64,000 bases of DNA from Gammaproteobacteria bacterium (GCA_002706685.1 PALV01000017.1:124001-188000); one strand, 5' to 3'. Positions 26,518-36,099 are shown, numbered from the stretch's first letter. Made by a program: numbers and translations. The notes: generated from the letters alone by a model not told the origin.

Positions 26518-27687
26518 TTGCAATTTGTAACCCGTCATCCCCTGCTGATCTTTTTCCTGCTGGCGGTGTCCGCGCTGACTTATAGCGTATTCGTAAAGCT
26601 ACAATCTGATCCCGCTGCTGGTGGTCCGCCCGGTATGGGGCGTGGTCCTGGTGGCCCGGGTGGCATGGCTGCGCCATCAGTGACGGTTGCAATCGTCGAG
26701 ACTGGCGTATTTGTTGACCAGGTAGAATCTGTCGGCACGGCGCAGGCCAACGAGTCACTGAGCATTACTCCCAAAGTCTCTGATATCGTGACCGGTATCT
26801 ATTTCGAAGACGGCGACTTTGTTGAACGAGGAGATGTGCTGGTAGAGCTGACCAATTCAGCGGAGACAGCACGGCTGTCCGAGGCGCAGACTGCACTTGA
26901 CGATGCACGACGTCAGCGAGACCGCATGGAGCAGCTGAGCAGCGATAATCTGGTGTCACGTCTGGATCTGGACAATGCGCTGAGTCAGGTGGAAACAGCT
27001 CAGGCCCGTCTGGAGGGCGTCGTCGCAAACATGCGCGATCGTGTCATCGTTGCTCCCTTCAGTGGTGTTCTGGGCTTTCGCAACATCAGCGAAGGTGCAA
27101 TGGTGTCGCCAAACACCGAGATCACGACACTGGACGATATTTCCACGATCAAACTGGACTTCAACGTATCAGAGTCTTTCCTGGCGCAGCTGGAATCAGG
27201 GCTTGAAGTTACTGCCAACAGCATCGTTTATCCGAACAGAACCTTTGTCGGTGATGTGGAGGTGATTGGCTCACGTGTTGATGTAGTGACCCGATCCGTT
27301 CCCGTGCGAGCAGTCATAGACAATCCTGATGGCGCCTTGAGACCGGGTATGCTGCTGACAGTGGGGCTCATGCTCAACGAGCGCGAAACAATCGTGATTC
27401 CCGAGCAGTCGGTGGTTCCAGCGCAGGGACGACAGTATGTCTATGTTGTGGATGAGGAAGAACTGGTTCGGCGAGTTGAAGTGCAACTGGGCGCACGCCG
27501 TCCGGGCGTGGTTGAAGTATTGTCAGGCCTCGTGTCGGGACAGCGTGTTGTTGCCGAAGGGGTTGCGCAGGTTCGTCCCAATCAGCGGGTAAGAATCCTC
27601 AACACTCTGCCGGCCACTACCAGTAATACCAGCAGTGCCGCTGCGCCAGACAACAGCACAGCGGCCGCTTCCAGCGAACAATCCTGA
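26518..27687 (+). CDS. RND efflux periplasmic adaptor (membrane fusion protein)
   Basis: The 389-residue adaptor links an inner-membrane RND pump to an outer-membrane channel. A single N-terminal membrane anchor (about 7-24) is followed by a Gly/Pro-rich linker (GGPPGMGRGPGGPGGM), the lipoyl/hairpin region ('GIYFEDGDFVERGDVLVELT'), a coiled-coil hairpin (about 105-150), and beta-barrel and membrane-proximal domains ('NPDGALRPGMLLTVGL', 'GLVSGQRVVAEGVAQVRPNQ'). The TTG at 26518 is proposed because GAGGAG (26505-26510) lies 7 nt before it. The Thr/Ser/Ala-rich tail is low-complexity. The pump gene follows after 34 nt. Confidence 0.9.
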   Translation: MQFVTRHPLLIFFLLAVSALTYSVFVKLQSDPAAGGPPGMGRGPGGPGGMAAPSVTVAIVETGVFVDQVESVGTAQANESLSITPKVSDIVTGIYFEDGDFVERGDVLVELTNSAETARLSEAQTALDDARRQRDRMEQLSSDNLVSRLDLDNALSQVETAQARLEGVVANMRDRVIVAPFSGVLGFRNISEGAMVSPNTEITTLDDISTIKLDFNVSESFLAQLESGLEVTANSIVYPNRTFVGDVEVIGSRVDVVTRSVPVRAVIDNPDGALRPGMLLTVGLMLNERETIVIPEQSVVPAQGRQYVYVVDEEELVRRVEVQLGARRPGVVEVLSGLVSGQRVVAEGVAQVRPNQRVRILNTLPATTSNTSSAAAPDNSTAAASSEQS

Positions 27688-27721
27688 TTCGGGCTGATCA
27701 TTACGTTTTGAGGGACAGGCC

Positions 27722-30700
27722 ATGGTATTGTCTGATGTATCAGTCAAACGCCCCGTATTCGCCACTGTAATCAGCCTGCTGCTGGTTGCGTTTGGCATTA
27801 TTTCATTTATGGAACTGCCGCTGCGGGAGTATCCCGACACCAGTCCACCGGTTGTTTCGGTCAGCACCAGTTACCCCGGCGCATCGGCAGAGATAGTCGA
27901 GCAGCAGATCACCCAATTGATCGAAGATCAGATCAACGGTGTGGAAGGGGTCACGTCTATCAACTCCTCAAGCAGTGACGGCAGTTCCCGCGTCTCAGTG
28001 GAGTTTGAAGTCGGGCGCGACATCGATCAGGCTGCCAATGATATTCGCGACAAGATTTCCCGCATTACCCGGGCTCTGCCTGAGGATGTAGACCCGCCGC
28101 AGATTGCCAAGGCTGATGTTGATGGCAGACCTATTGCGTTTTTTAATCTGACCAGCACGCAGATGAGCTTTCTGGAGCTCAATGATTATGCAGAACGCTT
28201 TATTGTAGATCAGTTTGCTGTAATCGATGGTGTCGCCAATGTCAGCGTGATGGGCACTGGTGGTTATGCCATGCGTGTATGGCTGGATCGCGTCAAACTT
28301 GCGGCACGTGGTTTGACGGTAACCGATGTTGAATCGGCGCTGCGCAGACAGAATCTGGAACTGCCGGCTGGACGGGTAGATTCCATCGATCGCGAGTTTA
28401 CCGTCCGCGTCGACCGGGTTTATCAGACGCCGGAAGATTTTGCCCGACTGGTCATCGCCAGAGGTGCAGACGGCCATCAGGTAACGCTTGGTGAAGTAGC
28501 TCGTGTGGAGCTGGGCGCAGCCAGTACGCGATCAATCTTCCAGGGAAATGGTAGCGATGCGGTGGGCCTGGGTTTGGTCAAACAGTCAAATGCCAACAGC
28601 CTGACGGTGCTGCGTGAAGCCACTGCCCTGATCGAACGCATCAACGCGACCCTGCCAGATCACATGACGCTGATGCTGTCTAACAGCGATGCCGAGTTTA
28701 TCGAAAATGCGATCAGTTCGGTGTATTCCACCATCTTCATGACTGTGGTGCTGGTCAGCCTTGTGATTTATATGTTCCTGGGCTCCGTGCGCAGCATGCT
28801 GATTCCTGCGGTGACCATTCCGGTCTGCCTGCTGGCAGCGTTCATGGTGCTGCTGGCGTTTGGCCTGACCATCAATCTGATCACATTGCTTGCCATGGTG
28901 CTTTGTGTTGGATTGATCGTCGATGATTCGATTGTGGTGCTTGAGAATATCCAGCGTCGAGTCGAAGCAGGAGAGCCACCATTGCTGGCGGCCTTTAATG
29001 GTTCCAGACAGGTGGCGTTTGCTGTGATCGCCACCACAGCCGTGCTGATTGCCGTGTTTGTCCCGGTTGTTTTCATGGACGGCAACATGGGCATTCTGTT
29101 TTATGAACTGGCGATAACAGTGGGCGGCGCAGTGATTTTCTCCACCGTGCTGGCACTGTCTTTGACGCCGATGATGGCCTCCAAGCTGTTGAATACGCAC
29201 GCTCACGAAAGCTTCCTGACTCGTCAGGTGGATCGCTTCTTCCGTTGGCTGCAACGCGGTTATCACAACGCGCTGGAAGTGTGTCTGCGGCTTCGTTACG
29301 CAGTCGCCGCCAGTCTGGTGCTCATAGGGATTGTGGTCTACTTCCTGTGGCAGCAGGTGCCCAGTGAGTTTGCACCGCAGGAAGACCAGGGCGTGATGAT
29401 GGTGCGCATGGCCGGGCCTGAAGGTGCCAGCATGTCCTATATGCAGGACAAGACCAACGCCATTCAGGACACTCTGTTACCGTATCTGGAGCGTGGCGAA
29501 GTCAGTAGCGTTGTCACAATGTTGCCGGGATGGGGCGGTGGCGGTGGCGTTAACAGCGGCATGAGCATCATCGCTTTGCCCGACTGGGCTGAGCGTCCCA
29601 AACCGACGACCGACATCATGAGCGAGCTCATGACCGAATGGCGATCCATTCCTGGTCTGGAAACCATGATGTTCATGCGTTCGGGGCTGGTGCGCGGTGG
29701 TGGTGGCCAGCCAGTCCAGTTTGTAATTGGTGGACGCAGCTATGAAGAATTGGCGCAGTGGCGTGACATGCTGATTCAGCGTGGCGAAGCCAGCGGTATG
29801 TTTACCCGTATGACCTCAGATTACGAAGAGACTCGTCCAAGTCTGACCATTACCGTGGACAAAGTTCGCGCTGCTGATCTTGGTGTATCGATTCAGGCGA
29901 TTGGTCGCACACTGCAGGCCATGATGAACGAAAGCCGGGTCACCACGTTCATTGACGCCGGCGAGGAGTATGACGTTATCCTTCAGGCGGAAGAAACACA
30001 GCGGGCATCCCCGGACGACCTGACGAATATTTACGTTCGCTCTGAAGGTACAGGACAGCTGATACCCATGTCCAACCTGATCAGTGTAGAAAATACCTCT
30101 GCAGCGAACTCTCTGAATCGTTACAACAGGGTCAGGGCAATTACTTTGTCGGCAGGGCTGCAGCCGGGTGTGAGTCTGGACGAGGCGCTGGCTTTCCTCG
30201 AGAACCTGGTACTCACCGAATTGCCTGATTACGCCCAGATTGACTATAAGGGTGAATCACTGGAACTGAAAGAAGCCAGTGGTGGTCTCGCTCTGATCTT
30301 CGCGATGTCATTGCTGGTGGTGTTTCTGGTTCTGGCGGCGCAGTTTGAGAGTTTTGTGCATCCGCTTGTGATCATGACAACAGTTCCGCTGGCAATATTT
30401 GGCGCCTTGATTGGATTGCTGCTGACAGATGGCACGCTCAATATTTACACCAATATCGGACTGATCATTCTGGTTGGTATTGCCAGTAAGAATGGCATTC
30501 TGATTGTTGAGTTTGCGAACCAGCTGCGCGATGAAGGCAAGCCTTTCCGTGAGGCGCTGGTGACTGCCTGCGACATGCGTCTGCGGCCGGTGCTTATGAC
30601 TGCCATTTCAACACTGATGGGCGCTTTGCCGCTGATTCTGTCGACTGGTGCCGGTTCTGAAAGCCGTGTTCTGCTGGGCACGGTAATATTCTCGGGTGTA

Positions 30701-30928
30701 CTGATGACCACGTTGATGACGCTGTTCATCGTGCCTGTGGTTTATGACCTGCTGGCCAAAAATACCAGTTCGCCGCAGGCGGTTGCGCAAATGCTCGGCA
30801 GCCTGCAGCGTAAGTATGCTGGAAAGACCGATGTGAACAGCTCTGGTCTTGACCGTGACGACAATGCTCACGGAGCTTCTGGTGGTGGAGAGCCACAGGC
30901 CGTCAATCAGCGCCGGGAAGATGTCTAA
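27722..30928 (+). CDS. RND-family multidrug efflux pump, inner-membrane subunit
   Basis: The 1068-residue proton-driven transporter is of the HAE1 (AcrB/MexF) type. It has twelve membrane helices and two large periplasmic loops. The proton-relay Asp pair is Asp401-Asp402 in 'GLIVDDSIVVLENIQRR', with the partner Lys in 'GIASKNGILIVEFANQ'. The N-terminal 'VKRPVFATVISLLLVAFGI' and 'REYPDTSPPVVSVSTSYPGAS' are family landmarks. Gly-rich loops (GWGGGGGVN, RGGGGQP) fall in the second periplasmic part. No outer-membrane factor or TetR-type regulator lies next to it, so it probably uses a TolC-like channel encoded elsewhere. The substrate is unknown. Confidence 0.95.
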   Translation: MVLSDVSVKRPVFATVISLLLVAFGIISFMELPLREYPDTSPPVVSVSTSYPGASAEIVEQQITQLIEDQINGVEGVTSINSSSSDGSSRVSVEFEVGRDIDQAANDIRDKISRITRALPEDVDPPQIAKADVDGRPIAFFNLTSTQMSFLELNDYAERFIVDQFAVIDGVANVSVMGTGGYAMRVWLDRVKLAARGLTVTDVESALRRQNLELPAGRVDSIDREFTVRVDRVYQTPEDFARLVIARGADGHQVTLGEVARVELGAASTRSIFQGNGSDAVGLGLVKQSNANSLTVLREATALIERINATLPDHMTLMLSNSDAEFIENAISSVYSTIFMTVVLVSLVIYMFLGSVRSMLIPAVTIPVCLLAAFMVLLAFGLTINLITLLAMVLCVGLIVDDSIVVLENIQRRVEAGEPPLLAAFNGSRQVAFAVIATTAVLIAVFVPVVFMDGNMGILFYELAITVGGAVIFSTVLALSLTPMMASKLLNTHAHESFLTRQVDRFFRWLQRGYHNALEVCLRLRYAVAASLVLIGIVVYFLWQQVPSEFAPQEDQGVMMVRMAGPEGASMSYMQDKTNAIQDTLLPYLERGEVSSVVTMLPGWGGGGGVNSGMSIIALPDWAERPKPTTDIMSELMTEWRSIPGLETMMFMRSGLVRGGGGQPVQFVIGGRSYEELAQWRDMLIQRGEASGMFTRMTSDYEETRPSLTITVDKVRAADLGVSIQAIGRTLQAMMNESRVTTFIDAGEEYDVILQAEETQRASPDDLTNIYVRSEGTGQLIPMSNLISVENTSAANSLNRYNRVRAITLSAGLQPGVSLDEALAFLENLVLTELPDYAQIDYKGESLELKEASGGLALIFAMSLLVVFLVLAAQFESFVHPLVIMTTVPLAIFGALIGLLLTDGTLNIYTNIGLIILVGIASKNGILIVEFANQLRDEGKPFREALVTACDMRLRPVLMTAISTLMGALPLILSTGAGSESRVLLGTVIFSGVLMTTLMTLFIVPVVYDLLAKNTSSPQAVAQMLGSLQRKYAGKTDVNSSGLDRDDNAHGASGGGEPQAVNQRREDV

Positions 30929-30960
30929 GCTTCGCAGGGACGGCTGTGCAAGCTGACACT

Positions 30961-30992
30961 GACAACGCCAGCCCGAATTGGCTGGCGTTGTC
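30961..30992. terminator. Perfect 13-bp hairpin between the RND pump gene and ygfZ
   Basis: GACAACGCCAGCC (30961-30973) pairs perfectly with 30980-30992 around CGAATT. It lies between convergent genes. No T run follows on either strand, so termination may be weak or factor-assisted. Confidence 0.65.
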
Positions 30993-31065
30993 TATCCGGG
31001 CCGGCACACTGTCTGCAAGGGTATGGCACAGTCAAATGAAAGTCTCGCCTGATTAGCTGCTCAGG

Positions 31066-32010
31066 TTAACTGCCCAGGGACGCCTCAGTTTCGGTAAAAA
31101 GGGTAATTCTGCTGTCACGCCGACCAGCGTCAGTGCTGGCTATCAACAGATAGTCCCGCCGACCATCTTGCCGGCTGGCACTGATCAGCAGGTCTTTCTC
31201 TTCGTCCAGCCCCAAATCAGAGAATGGTGTCTCTGCAGGCAGGGTAACTTTGCCAAGTCGCTTTTTTGCCTCGGCCCGGTAGTGCATCCGTGCCACAACT
31301 TCCTGACCTGTATAGCAGCCTTTTTTGAAATCGACGGCACCATTGAGGTCGTAGTTCAGCAGCTGCGGTGTAAACAGTTCCTGCTGTCCGGGGCGAATAT
31401 GCACGATGCCATTTCTGATGTCGTGAGACAGCCATGTGTTCTTATCCAAAGGCTGGCATTCCGACTGTAAGCGGTCGCTGATAAATTGCGCCTTGTCGTC
31501 TCTATCCTGGTCGTTTTCCCGTTTCAGCAGGATTTCGAATCGGGTCGGAGCTGCATCCAGGTCAGGCAATCGGATGATGACATGACCGGGTCCGGTGGTG
31601 ATCTGATCCGGGGCTGCGGGAAGTTCAGATTCGATGAGTGATTGAAGCTGATCAAGGTCGTCAGCAATCAGCTGGATCAGTTCATGGGTTTCAGTGACTC
31701 TTGTCAGTTGAACCTTAAAAAATACCTGATACTTCGACAGGGTATTCAGGATGACCTCGGCCATGCCTGACCGGGTGAGCAGATAAAGTACAGGGACGTT
31801 GTCAGCGTCCTCCTGCCGGATCACTCGCAGGTCACTGATTACCCGACCTTTAAGATTGCAGAGTGTGCCGCGGACACTTTGCTCTGCTGTGGCGCGGCGC
31901 AGATCGCAGCTTAGTTGTCCCTGCAGAAATCGTTCAGCATCAGGTCCGCTGACGCGGATAAGATCAAAGTCTTCACTTCGGCTGGCGTGACAGCTTGATA
32001 GATTCTTCAT
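31066..32010 (-). CDS. ygfZ: YgfZ/GcvT-fold tetrahydrofolate-binding protein
   Basis: YgfZ uses folate to support assembly or repair of certain Fe-S enzymes. The 314-residue protein has the GcvT fold and the invariant motif KGCYTGQEVVARMHYR with its essential Cys (about residue 231). 'RVSGPDAERFLQGQLSCDL' near the N-terminus and 'LCNLKGRVISDLRVI' are also characteristic. It lies divergent from sdhE, as in E. coli. Both proteins serve metabolic cofactor insertion (Fe-S and FAD), which fits the pairing. Confidence 0.92.
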   Translation of the reverse strand: MKNLSSCHASRSEDFDLIRVSGPDAERFLQGQLSCDLRRATAEQSVRGTLCNLKGRVISDLRVIRQEDADNVPVLYLLTRSGMAEVILNTLSKYQVFFKVQLTRVTETHELIQLIADDLDQLQSLIESELPAAPDQITTGPGHVIIRLPDLDAAPTRFEILLKRENDQDRDDKAQFISDRLQSECQPLDKNTWLSHDIRNGIVHIRPGQQELFTPQLLNYDLNGAVDFKKGCYTGQEVVARMHYRAEAKKRLGKVTLPAETPFSDLGLDEEKDLLISASRQDGRRDYLLIASTDAGRRDSRITLFTETEASLGS

Positions 32011-32086
32011 GGTGATGTGGAGCAGCTTAACGGCAAAGTCTGCCGATTTCGGTTAAAATTGAAGTACCAATTTTTCAGGTGGCCAC

Positions 32087-32356
32087 ATGGTATCAGATAT
32101 TGCATACAAGAAGTTGCTCTGGCATAGCCGTCGCGGTATGTGGGAGCTGGACATTCTTTTACTTCCGTTCGCAGAAAAATGTCTGCCCACGCTGGGGGAG
32201 CAGGATCATTTACTCTACGAGCGGCTCCTGGCCGAGGAGGATCAGGACCTGTTTGCCTGTCTGGTAGAGCGGGCAGTGCATCCCGATCCGCATTTGCAGG
32301 CACTGGTGGTGCGAATTCGCGAATTTGCAGCTTCCGGTGTTGCCAGGCCGCACTGA
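32087..32356 (+). CDS. sdhE: FAD assembly factor SdhE
   Basis: SdhE promotes covalent attachment of FAD to succinate dehydrogenase and fumarate reductase. The 89-residue all-helical protein carries the conserved RGMWELD motif (Arg16-Gly17 onward) and 'LLAEEDQDLFACL'. It is followed after 5 nt by ygfX, its usual neighbour. The nearby nadB, another flavoenzyme related to SdhA, lies convergent on the other strand. Confidence 0.93.
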   Translation: MVSDIAYKKLLWHSRRGMWELDILLLPFAEKCLPTLGEQDHLLYERLLAEEDQDLFACLVERAVHPDPHLQALVVRIREFAASGVARPH

Positions 32357-32361
32357 CCAGG

Positions 32362-32802
32362 ATGCAACGCTCACTCCCGCATCATGAATGGGAGCAGGTC
32401 GCTGTCCAGCTGATTATTGATCGAGTGTTTGTTGTTTCACTGATTTGCCTGTCAGCAACGGCAATTTTGTTCAGTGGACTCAGTGTCTGGGCAAAACTGC
32501 TGATTCTGGTGGGTCTGATGTTGATATCGCTGACCTGGTATCGCAGGCATCGGGCCATGCAGGTGATATCCTGCAGCCTGCACGATGGACAGTGGCAACT
32601 GTCACTGCGCAATGGGCGTCGGGTACACGCCGCGCCGGTTTCAGCCTATCTGTCCGCTGGTGTCCAGGCATTGGTTCTGCGGGGAGCGGACGGTCGCACC
32701 TATGCCCTGCGAATGTGGCCATGGCCAGGGTGCTCGGCCGCCCAGCGGCGTCTGCGGTTACTGGTTATGGGGTCAGTGCAGACGCGGCGTCAGGATTCCT
32801 GA
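32362..32802 (+). CDS. ygfX: YgfX (CptA-like) membrane protein
   Basis: The 146-residue protein has two adjacent hydrophobic helices (about 17-37 and 41-60) followed by a soluble domain ('[20 protein letters not shown]', '[20 protein letters not shown]'). YgfX (CptA) proteins sit beside sdhE in gammaproteobacteria. The pair was once described as a toxin-antitoxin system acting on the cytoskeleton; an SdhE-linked role is equally argued. The ATG at 32362 follows the sdhE stop by 5 nt. Its 3' end overlaps the convergent nadB by 13 bp. Confidence 0.82.
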   Translation: MQRSLPHHEWEQVAVQLIIDRVFVVSLICLSATAILFSGLSVWAKLLILVGLMLISLTWYRRHRAMQVISCSLHDGQWQLSLRNGRRVHAAPVSAYLSAGVQALVLRGADGRTYALRMWPWPGCSAAQRRLRLLVMGSVQTRRQDS

Positions 32803-34424
32803 GGTGCGAGGATGGTGTCGACGGCTTCCGGCAGAAGCTCCGGGTAATCGAGTGTGTAATGCAGGCCACGGCTCTCTTTTCGCAACAGCGCAGACTCCAC
32901 GATCAGGCGTGACACCAGAACCAGATTGCGCAGCTCCAGCAGGTCGCGACTGACCACGTAGTGTCGGTAGTGATAGGAAATCTCGTGTTCAAGTATCTGT
33001 ATTCGTCGCTGGGCACGCAGCAGGCGCTGATCGCTGCGCACGATACCGACATAATCCCACATGACCCTGCGCAGCTCGTCCCAGTTGTGTGCCACGACAA
33101 CTTCTTCCTGCGACTGGGTCACGCGGCTTTCATCCCATGCCGGGATTCTTTCGGGCAGCGGCTCAATTGTGTCGAAGTGGCTGCGGATATGCTCGGCCGC
33201 TCCAAAAGCCAGCACAAAACACTCCAGCAGGGAATTGCTGGCCATGCGATTGGCGCCGTGCAGGCCTGTGCAGCTGGTCTCACCGATGGCATACAGATTG
33301 TCGATATCGGTCCGACCGAGTTTGTCCACCACGACGCCACCGCAGGTGTAGTGCGCAGCGGGAACCACCGGGATGCGATCCCTGGTGATATCGATGCCGT
33401 ACTCCATGCAACGTGCATAGATCGTCGGGAAGTGTTCCTTGATGAATGCGGCAGGCTTGTGAGAGATATTCAGATACACACAATCGCAGCCCAGACGCTT
33501 CATTTCATGGTCGATAGCACGGGCGACAATATCGCGTGGCGCCAGTTCAGCGCGAGCGTCAAATTCGGGCATGAAGCGCGAGCCATCCGGAAGCTCCAAC
33601 GTGGCACCTTCGCCCCGTAACGCCTCAGTAATGAGGAAAGAGCGGGCATGAGGGTGATACAGGCAGGTCGGATGGAACTGATTGAATTCCATGTTTGCGA
33701 CGCGACAGCCTGCCCGCCATGCCATGGCGATGCCGTCACCGGTCGCGCTTTCCGGATTGGTTGTGTAAAGATAGGCTTTACTGGCACCGCCGCTTGCCAG
33801 AATTACAAAACGTGCACGAAACACTTCCACCTGGCCCGTTTCATTGTTATGAACGTAGGCTCCGACGCAGCCCTTGCCTGGCAGACCAAGCTTCTGACGG
33901 GTGATAAGATCGACTGCTACCCGGTTCTCAAACAGCTCAATCGCCGGTGTCTGCAATGCCTGCTGACGCAGAGTTTCAAAGACGGCCCGACCGGTGGCGT
34001 CTGTGGCGTGAATGATGCGGCGATGACTGTGCCCACCTTCCTGAGTGAGGTGAAGGGGTTTGAGGTTGTCACGATTCAGCGGCTGTGAGGCAGCACCGGT
34101 GCCAGCTTCATCTCGCGGCAGAACGGTAAATGGGACACCCTGCTCAACCAGCCATTGGATGGCTTCCTGGCTGTGCTCGACAATGTGTCTGACCATGGCT
34201 TCGTTACACAGTCCGCCGCCAGCATCCAGTGTGTCGGAAATATGTGCATCGATACTGTCATTTTCGTCCAGTACCGCAGCAATGCCACCCTGAGCCCAGA
34301 ATGTGGCACCCTGATTCAACGAGCCTTTGCTGAGCACGGCAATGCGTGCGAAATTCGCGGTCTTGAGCGCCAGGCTGAGCCCTGCAGCACCACTGCCAAT
34401 GATAAGAACGTCGTAATCGTGCAA
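32790..34424 (-). CDS. nadB: L-aspartate oxidase
   Basis: NadB oxidises L-aspartate to iminoaspartate, the first step of de novo NAD synthesis. The 544-residue flavoprotein has the FAD-binding '[14 protein letters not shown]' at residues 8-21, '[15 protein letters not shown]', 'THAPAATGRA'-like catalytic region (here [14 protein letters not shown]), '[14 protein letters not shown]' and '[21 protein letters not shown]'. The start appears to be TTG at 34424; an in-frame stop lies two codons upstream and no nearby ATG or GTG fits. It is divergent from rpoE, the same arrangement as in E. coli and Pseudomonas. Confidence 0.95.
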   Translation of the reverse strand: MHDYDVLIIGSGAAGLSLALKTANFARIAVLSKGSLNQGATFWAQGGIAAVLDENDSIDAHISDTLDAGGGLCNEAMVRHIVEHSQEAIQWLVEQGVPFTVLPRDEAGTGAASQPLNRDNLKPLHLTQEGGHSHRRIIHATDATGRAVFETLRQQALQTPAIELFENRVAVDLITRQKLGLPGKGCVGAYVHNNETGQVEVFRARFVILASGGASKAYLYTTNPESATGDGIAMAWRAGCRVANMEFNQFHPTCLYHPHARSFLITEALRGEGATLELPDGSRFMPEFDARAELAPRDIVARAIDHEMKRLGCDCVYLNISHKPAAFIKEHFPTIYARCMEYGIDITRDRIPVVPAAHYTCGGVVVDKLGRTDIDNLYAIGETSCTGLHGANRMASNSLLECFVLAFGAAEHIRSHFDTIEPLPERIPAWDESRVTQSQEEVVVAHNWDELRRVMWDYVGIVRSDQRLLRAQRRIQILEHEISYHYRHYVVSRDLLELRNLVLVSRLIVESALLRKESRGLHYTLDYPELLPEAVDTILAPQES

Positions 34425-34462
34425 AGTCGTGTCAGCCTTCTGCTGTGGTGCAAGGTCGAAGA

Positions 34463-34490
34463 ATTCTATAGACTCTCAGAACTTTTGCAA
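34463..34490 (-). promoter_or_regulatory. Predicted sigma-70 promoter of nadB
   Basis: On the minus strand TTGCAA (34485-34490) and TAGAAT (34463-34468) are separated by 16 bp. The spacer contains the divergent sigma-E -35 box (34479-34484), so the two promoters physically overlap. Confidence 0.5.
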
Positions 34491-34505
34491 ATAGTGGTGG
34501 TCATT
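34479..34505 (+). promoter_or_regulatory. Predicted sigma-E autoregulatory promoter of rpoE
   Basis: GAACTT (34479-34484) matches the sigma-E -35 box exactly. After 16 bp comes TCATT (34501-34505), a partial match to the -10 (TCTGA or TCnAA). Position 50-75 nt before the rpoE ATG fits the known autoregulation of rpoE/algU. Confidence 0.6.
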
Positions 34506-34554
34506 GTCTTTTTGCTTGATGATGGAAGCAAAAGTTGAGGCACATAAGGGAAGT

Positions 34555-35133
34555 ATGACGAATCAAGTGACTGACAACCAGCTGGTTGAGCGGGTTCTGC
34601 AAAATGACGACCGGGCTTTCTCATTGCTGGTTACCCGCTATCAGCACAAGGTGCTTGGCCTGATAGGCCGGTTTGTCAAAGATCCGCATGAGGCAGAGGA
34701 TGTCGCTCAGGAAGCTTTCCTGAAGGCTTACCGGGCTTTGCCCAGTTTCCGGGGTGATAGTGCGTTTTACACCTGGCTTTACCGCATAGCTGTCAACACG
34801 GCAAAAAATCATCTGGTTTCCCGCGGCCGAAGGCCTCCCAGTACTGATGTGGATATGGAAGACGCGCAGCAGGTCGACGATACCAGCACCCTGAGAGAGC
34901 TGGAGAGCCCTGAGGCCAACCTGGAGCGGGAAGACTTGCGTCGTGTCATCTACCAGGCAATCGAGGAACTGCCCGAAGAACTCAAAACTGCGTTCAGCCT
35001 GCGCGAATTTTCCGGTTTGAGTTACGAAGATATAACAGAAGTGATGGATTGCCCGGTGGGCACAGTCCGATCGCGCATATTCCGGGCTCGCGAGGCGATA
35101 GATAAACGAATTCAGGAGCTGATGAAACCCTGA
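34555..35133 (+). CDS. rpoE: RNA polymerase sigma factor E (AlgU type)
   Basis: This is the extracytoplasmic-function sigma factor that drives the envelope stress response. The 192 residues contain region 2 ('QNDDRAFSLLVTRYQHKVLG', 'EAEDVAQEAFLKAYRALPSF', 'SAFYTWLYRIAVNTAKNHLV') and region 4 ('LREFSGLSYEDITEVMDCPV', 'GTVRSRIFRAREAIDK'). It is closely similar to Pseudomonas AlgU. The ATG at 34555 follows AAGGGA; longer readings add an unrelated leader. It heads the locus with its anti-sigma factor 147 nt downstream. Confidence 0.96.
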   Translation: MTNQVTDNQLVERVLQNDDRAFSLLVTRYQHKVLGLIGRFVKDPHEAEDVAQEAFLKAYRALPSFRGDSAFYTWLYRIAVNTAKNHLVSRGRRPPSTDVDMEDAQQVDDTSTLRELESPEANLEREDLRRVIYQAIEELPEELKTAFSLREFSGLSYEDITEVMDCPVGTVRSRIFRAREAIDKRIQELMKP

Positions 35134-35280
35134 CCGCTGGCCCTTTGGCTTCTCTGAACATGGCAACTGCCATTTTTTTGTCAGAATTGAGCCAGGTATG
35201 GGAACTTAGCCCGAACAGCATAGTCAAAGCACTGAAACCGGATAAACCGGTAAGACAAGTAAAGCAGAGGTATGTATTGC

Positions 35281-35967
35281 ATGCAGCAGGACAGCCAGAG
35301 TCACCCGGATTCGCAGAAAACACAAGACGAGCTGGATAATGAAGCGCTGTCGGCTCTCATGGACGACGAGTTGAGCGATTTTGAACTACGCCGCCTGTTG
35401 GCGAGGCTCGATGCCGAGCCAGAGCTGTTGGCCCGCTGGGAACGATTCAACCTGACCCGCGCCGTGCTCTCCGGTGAGCCAGTCCAGCATCCCTTGCTGC
35501 CGTCAGACAACAGTCTGTCCCTGCATGCGCGTGTGATGCAGGCCGTCACTGAGGAACAGCAGCCGTCATTGCCTGAGGCCGCCACAGCGGTTAGCGCTGA
35601 AGGCAAAAATAATCATTGGCGCCGAGGTATGGCACGAATGGCCGTCGCTGCCTCTGTAGCCGTGGCAGCTTTTGTGGGCATGCAATCAATGTTGCAGCCA
35701 ACAGATTCCATATCAACATCGGGTGCCGTGCCGCTCGCCAGCGAGCAGACCGAGTCTGGCAGCAACGCAGTAGAGATCCGACAGATCGCTGTAGATGCGG
35801 AAGCGCAACAGCGTCTCAATGAGTACATTCAAAGCGTGAACATACCGGCCCGTGTGGATTCGGCGTCGGCACCGTTCAGCATTCTGCGGGAATCGCCGAT
35901 GCTGCGCCCGGTCTCTGACCGTGAGCTGGTGCCAGTGGATGCTTCACAGCAGATTCAGCAGCCGTAA
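35281..35967 (+). CDS. mucA: Anti-sigma-E factor, MucA/RseA type
   Basis: This is the membrane-bound partner that holds sigma-E inactive until periplasmic proteolysis. The 228-residue protein has an N-terminal sigma-binding domain ('LSALMDDELSDFELRRLLAR', 'WERFNLTRAVLSGE'), one membrane helix (about 120-138, MAVAASVAVAAFVGM) and a periplasmic tail with 'RLNEYIQSVN'. It is longer than P. aeruginosa MucA (194). The ATG at 35281 is chosen over one at 35272, which is too close to the AGAGG site. No mucB/rseB follows; a strong terminator does. Confidence 0.9.
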   Translation: MQQDSQSHPDSQKTQDELDNEALSALMDDELSDFELRRLLARLDAEPELLARWERFNLTRAVLSGEPVQHPLLPSDNSLSLHARVMQAVTEEQQPSLPEAATAVSAEGKNNHWRRGMARMAVAASVAVAAFVGMQSMLQPTDSISTSGAVPLASEQTESGSNAVEIRQIAVDAEAQQRLNEYIQSVNIPARVDSASAPFSILRESPMLRPVSDRELVPVDASQQIQQP

Positions 35968-36037
35968 GGGAGTGCGACAGGCATGTGGCAGGCATGCCGA
36001 TAATGGACGACGGGATTGATTGAGAATTGATAGTTGA

Positions 36038-36064
36038 ACCGTTTAGACCGTTTGGACCGTAAGG
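36038..36064 (+). repeat. Triple 9-bp tandem repeat between mucA and mucD
   Basis: ACCGTTTAG, ACCGTTTGG and ACCGTAAGG lie head to tail without gaps. The spacing is close to one helical turn. It may be a protein-binding array or simple slippage; nothing else marks it. Confidence 0.6.
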
Positions 36065-36099
36065 AAGCGTAGGAAGTAGAGAGCAATAGTGTACTGCAC

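Noticed and set aside
28586..29266. A 226-codon His/Gln-rich antisense frame inside the RND pump gene.
   Set aside because: The composition is the complement of hydrophobic membrane codons, not a real metal-binding protein.
32087..32802. sdhE-ygfX as a toxin-antitoxin module.
   Set aside because: The family was once described that way, but the SdhE FAD-assembly role is better supported and the pair sits in a metabolic context.
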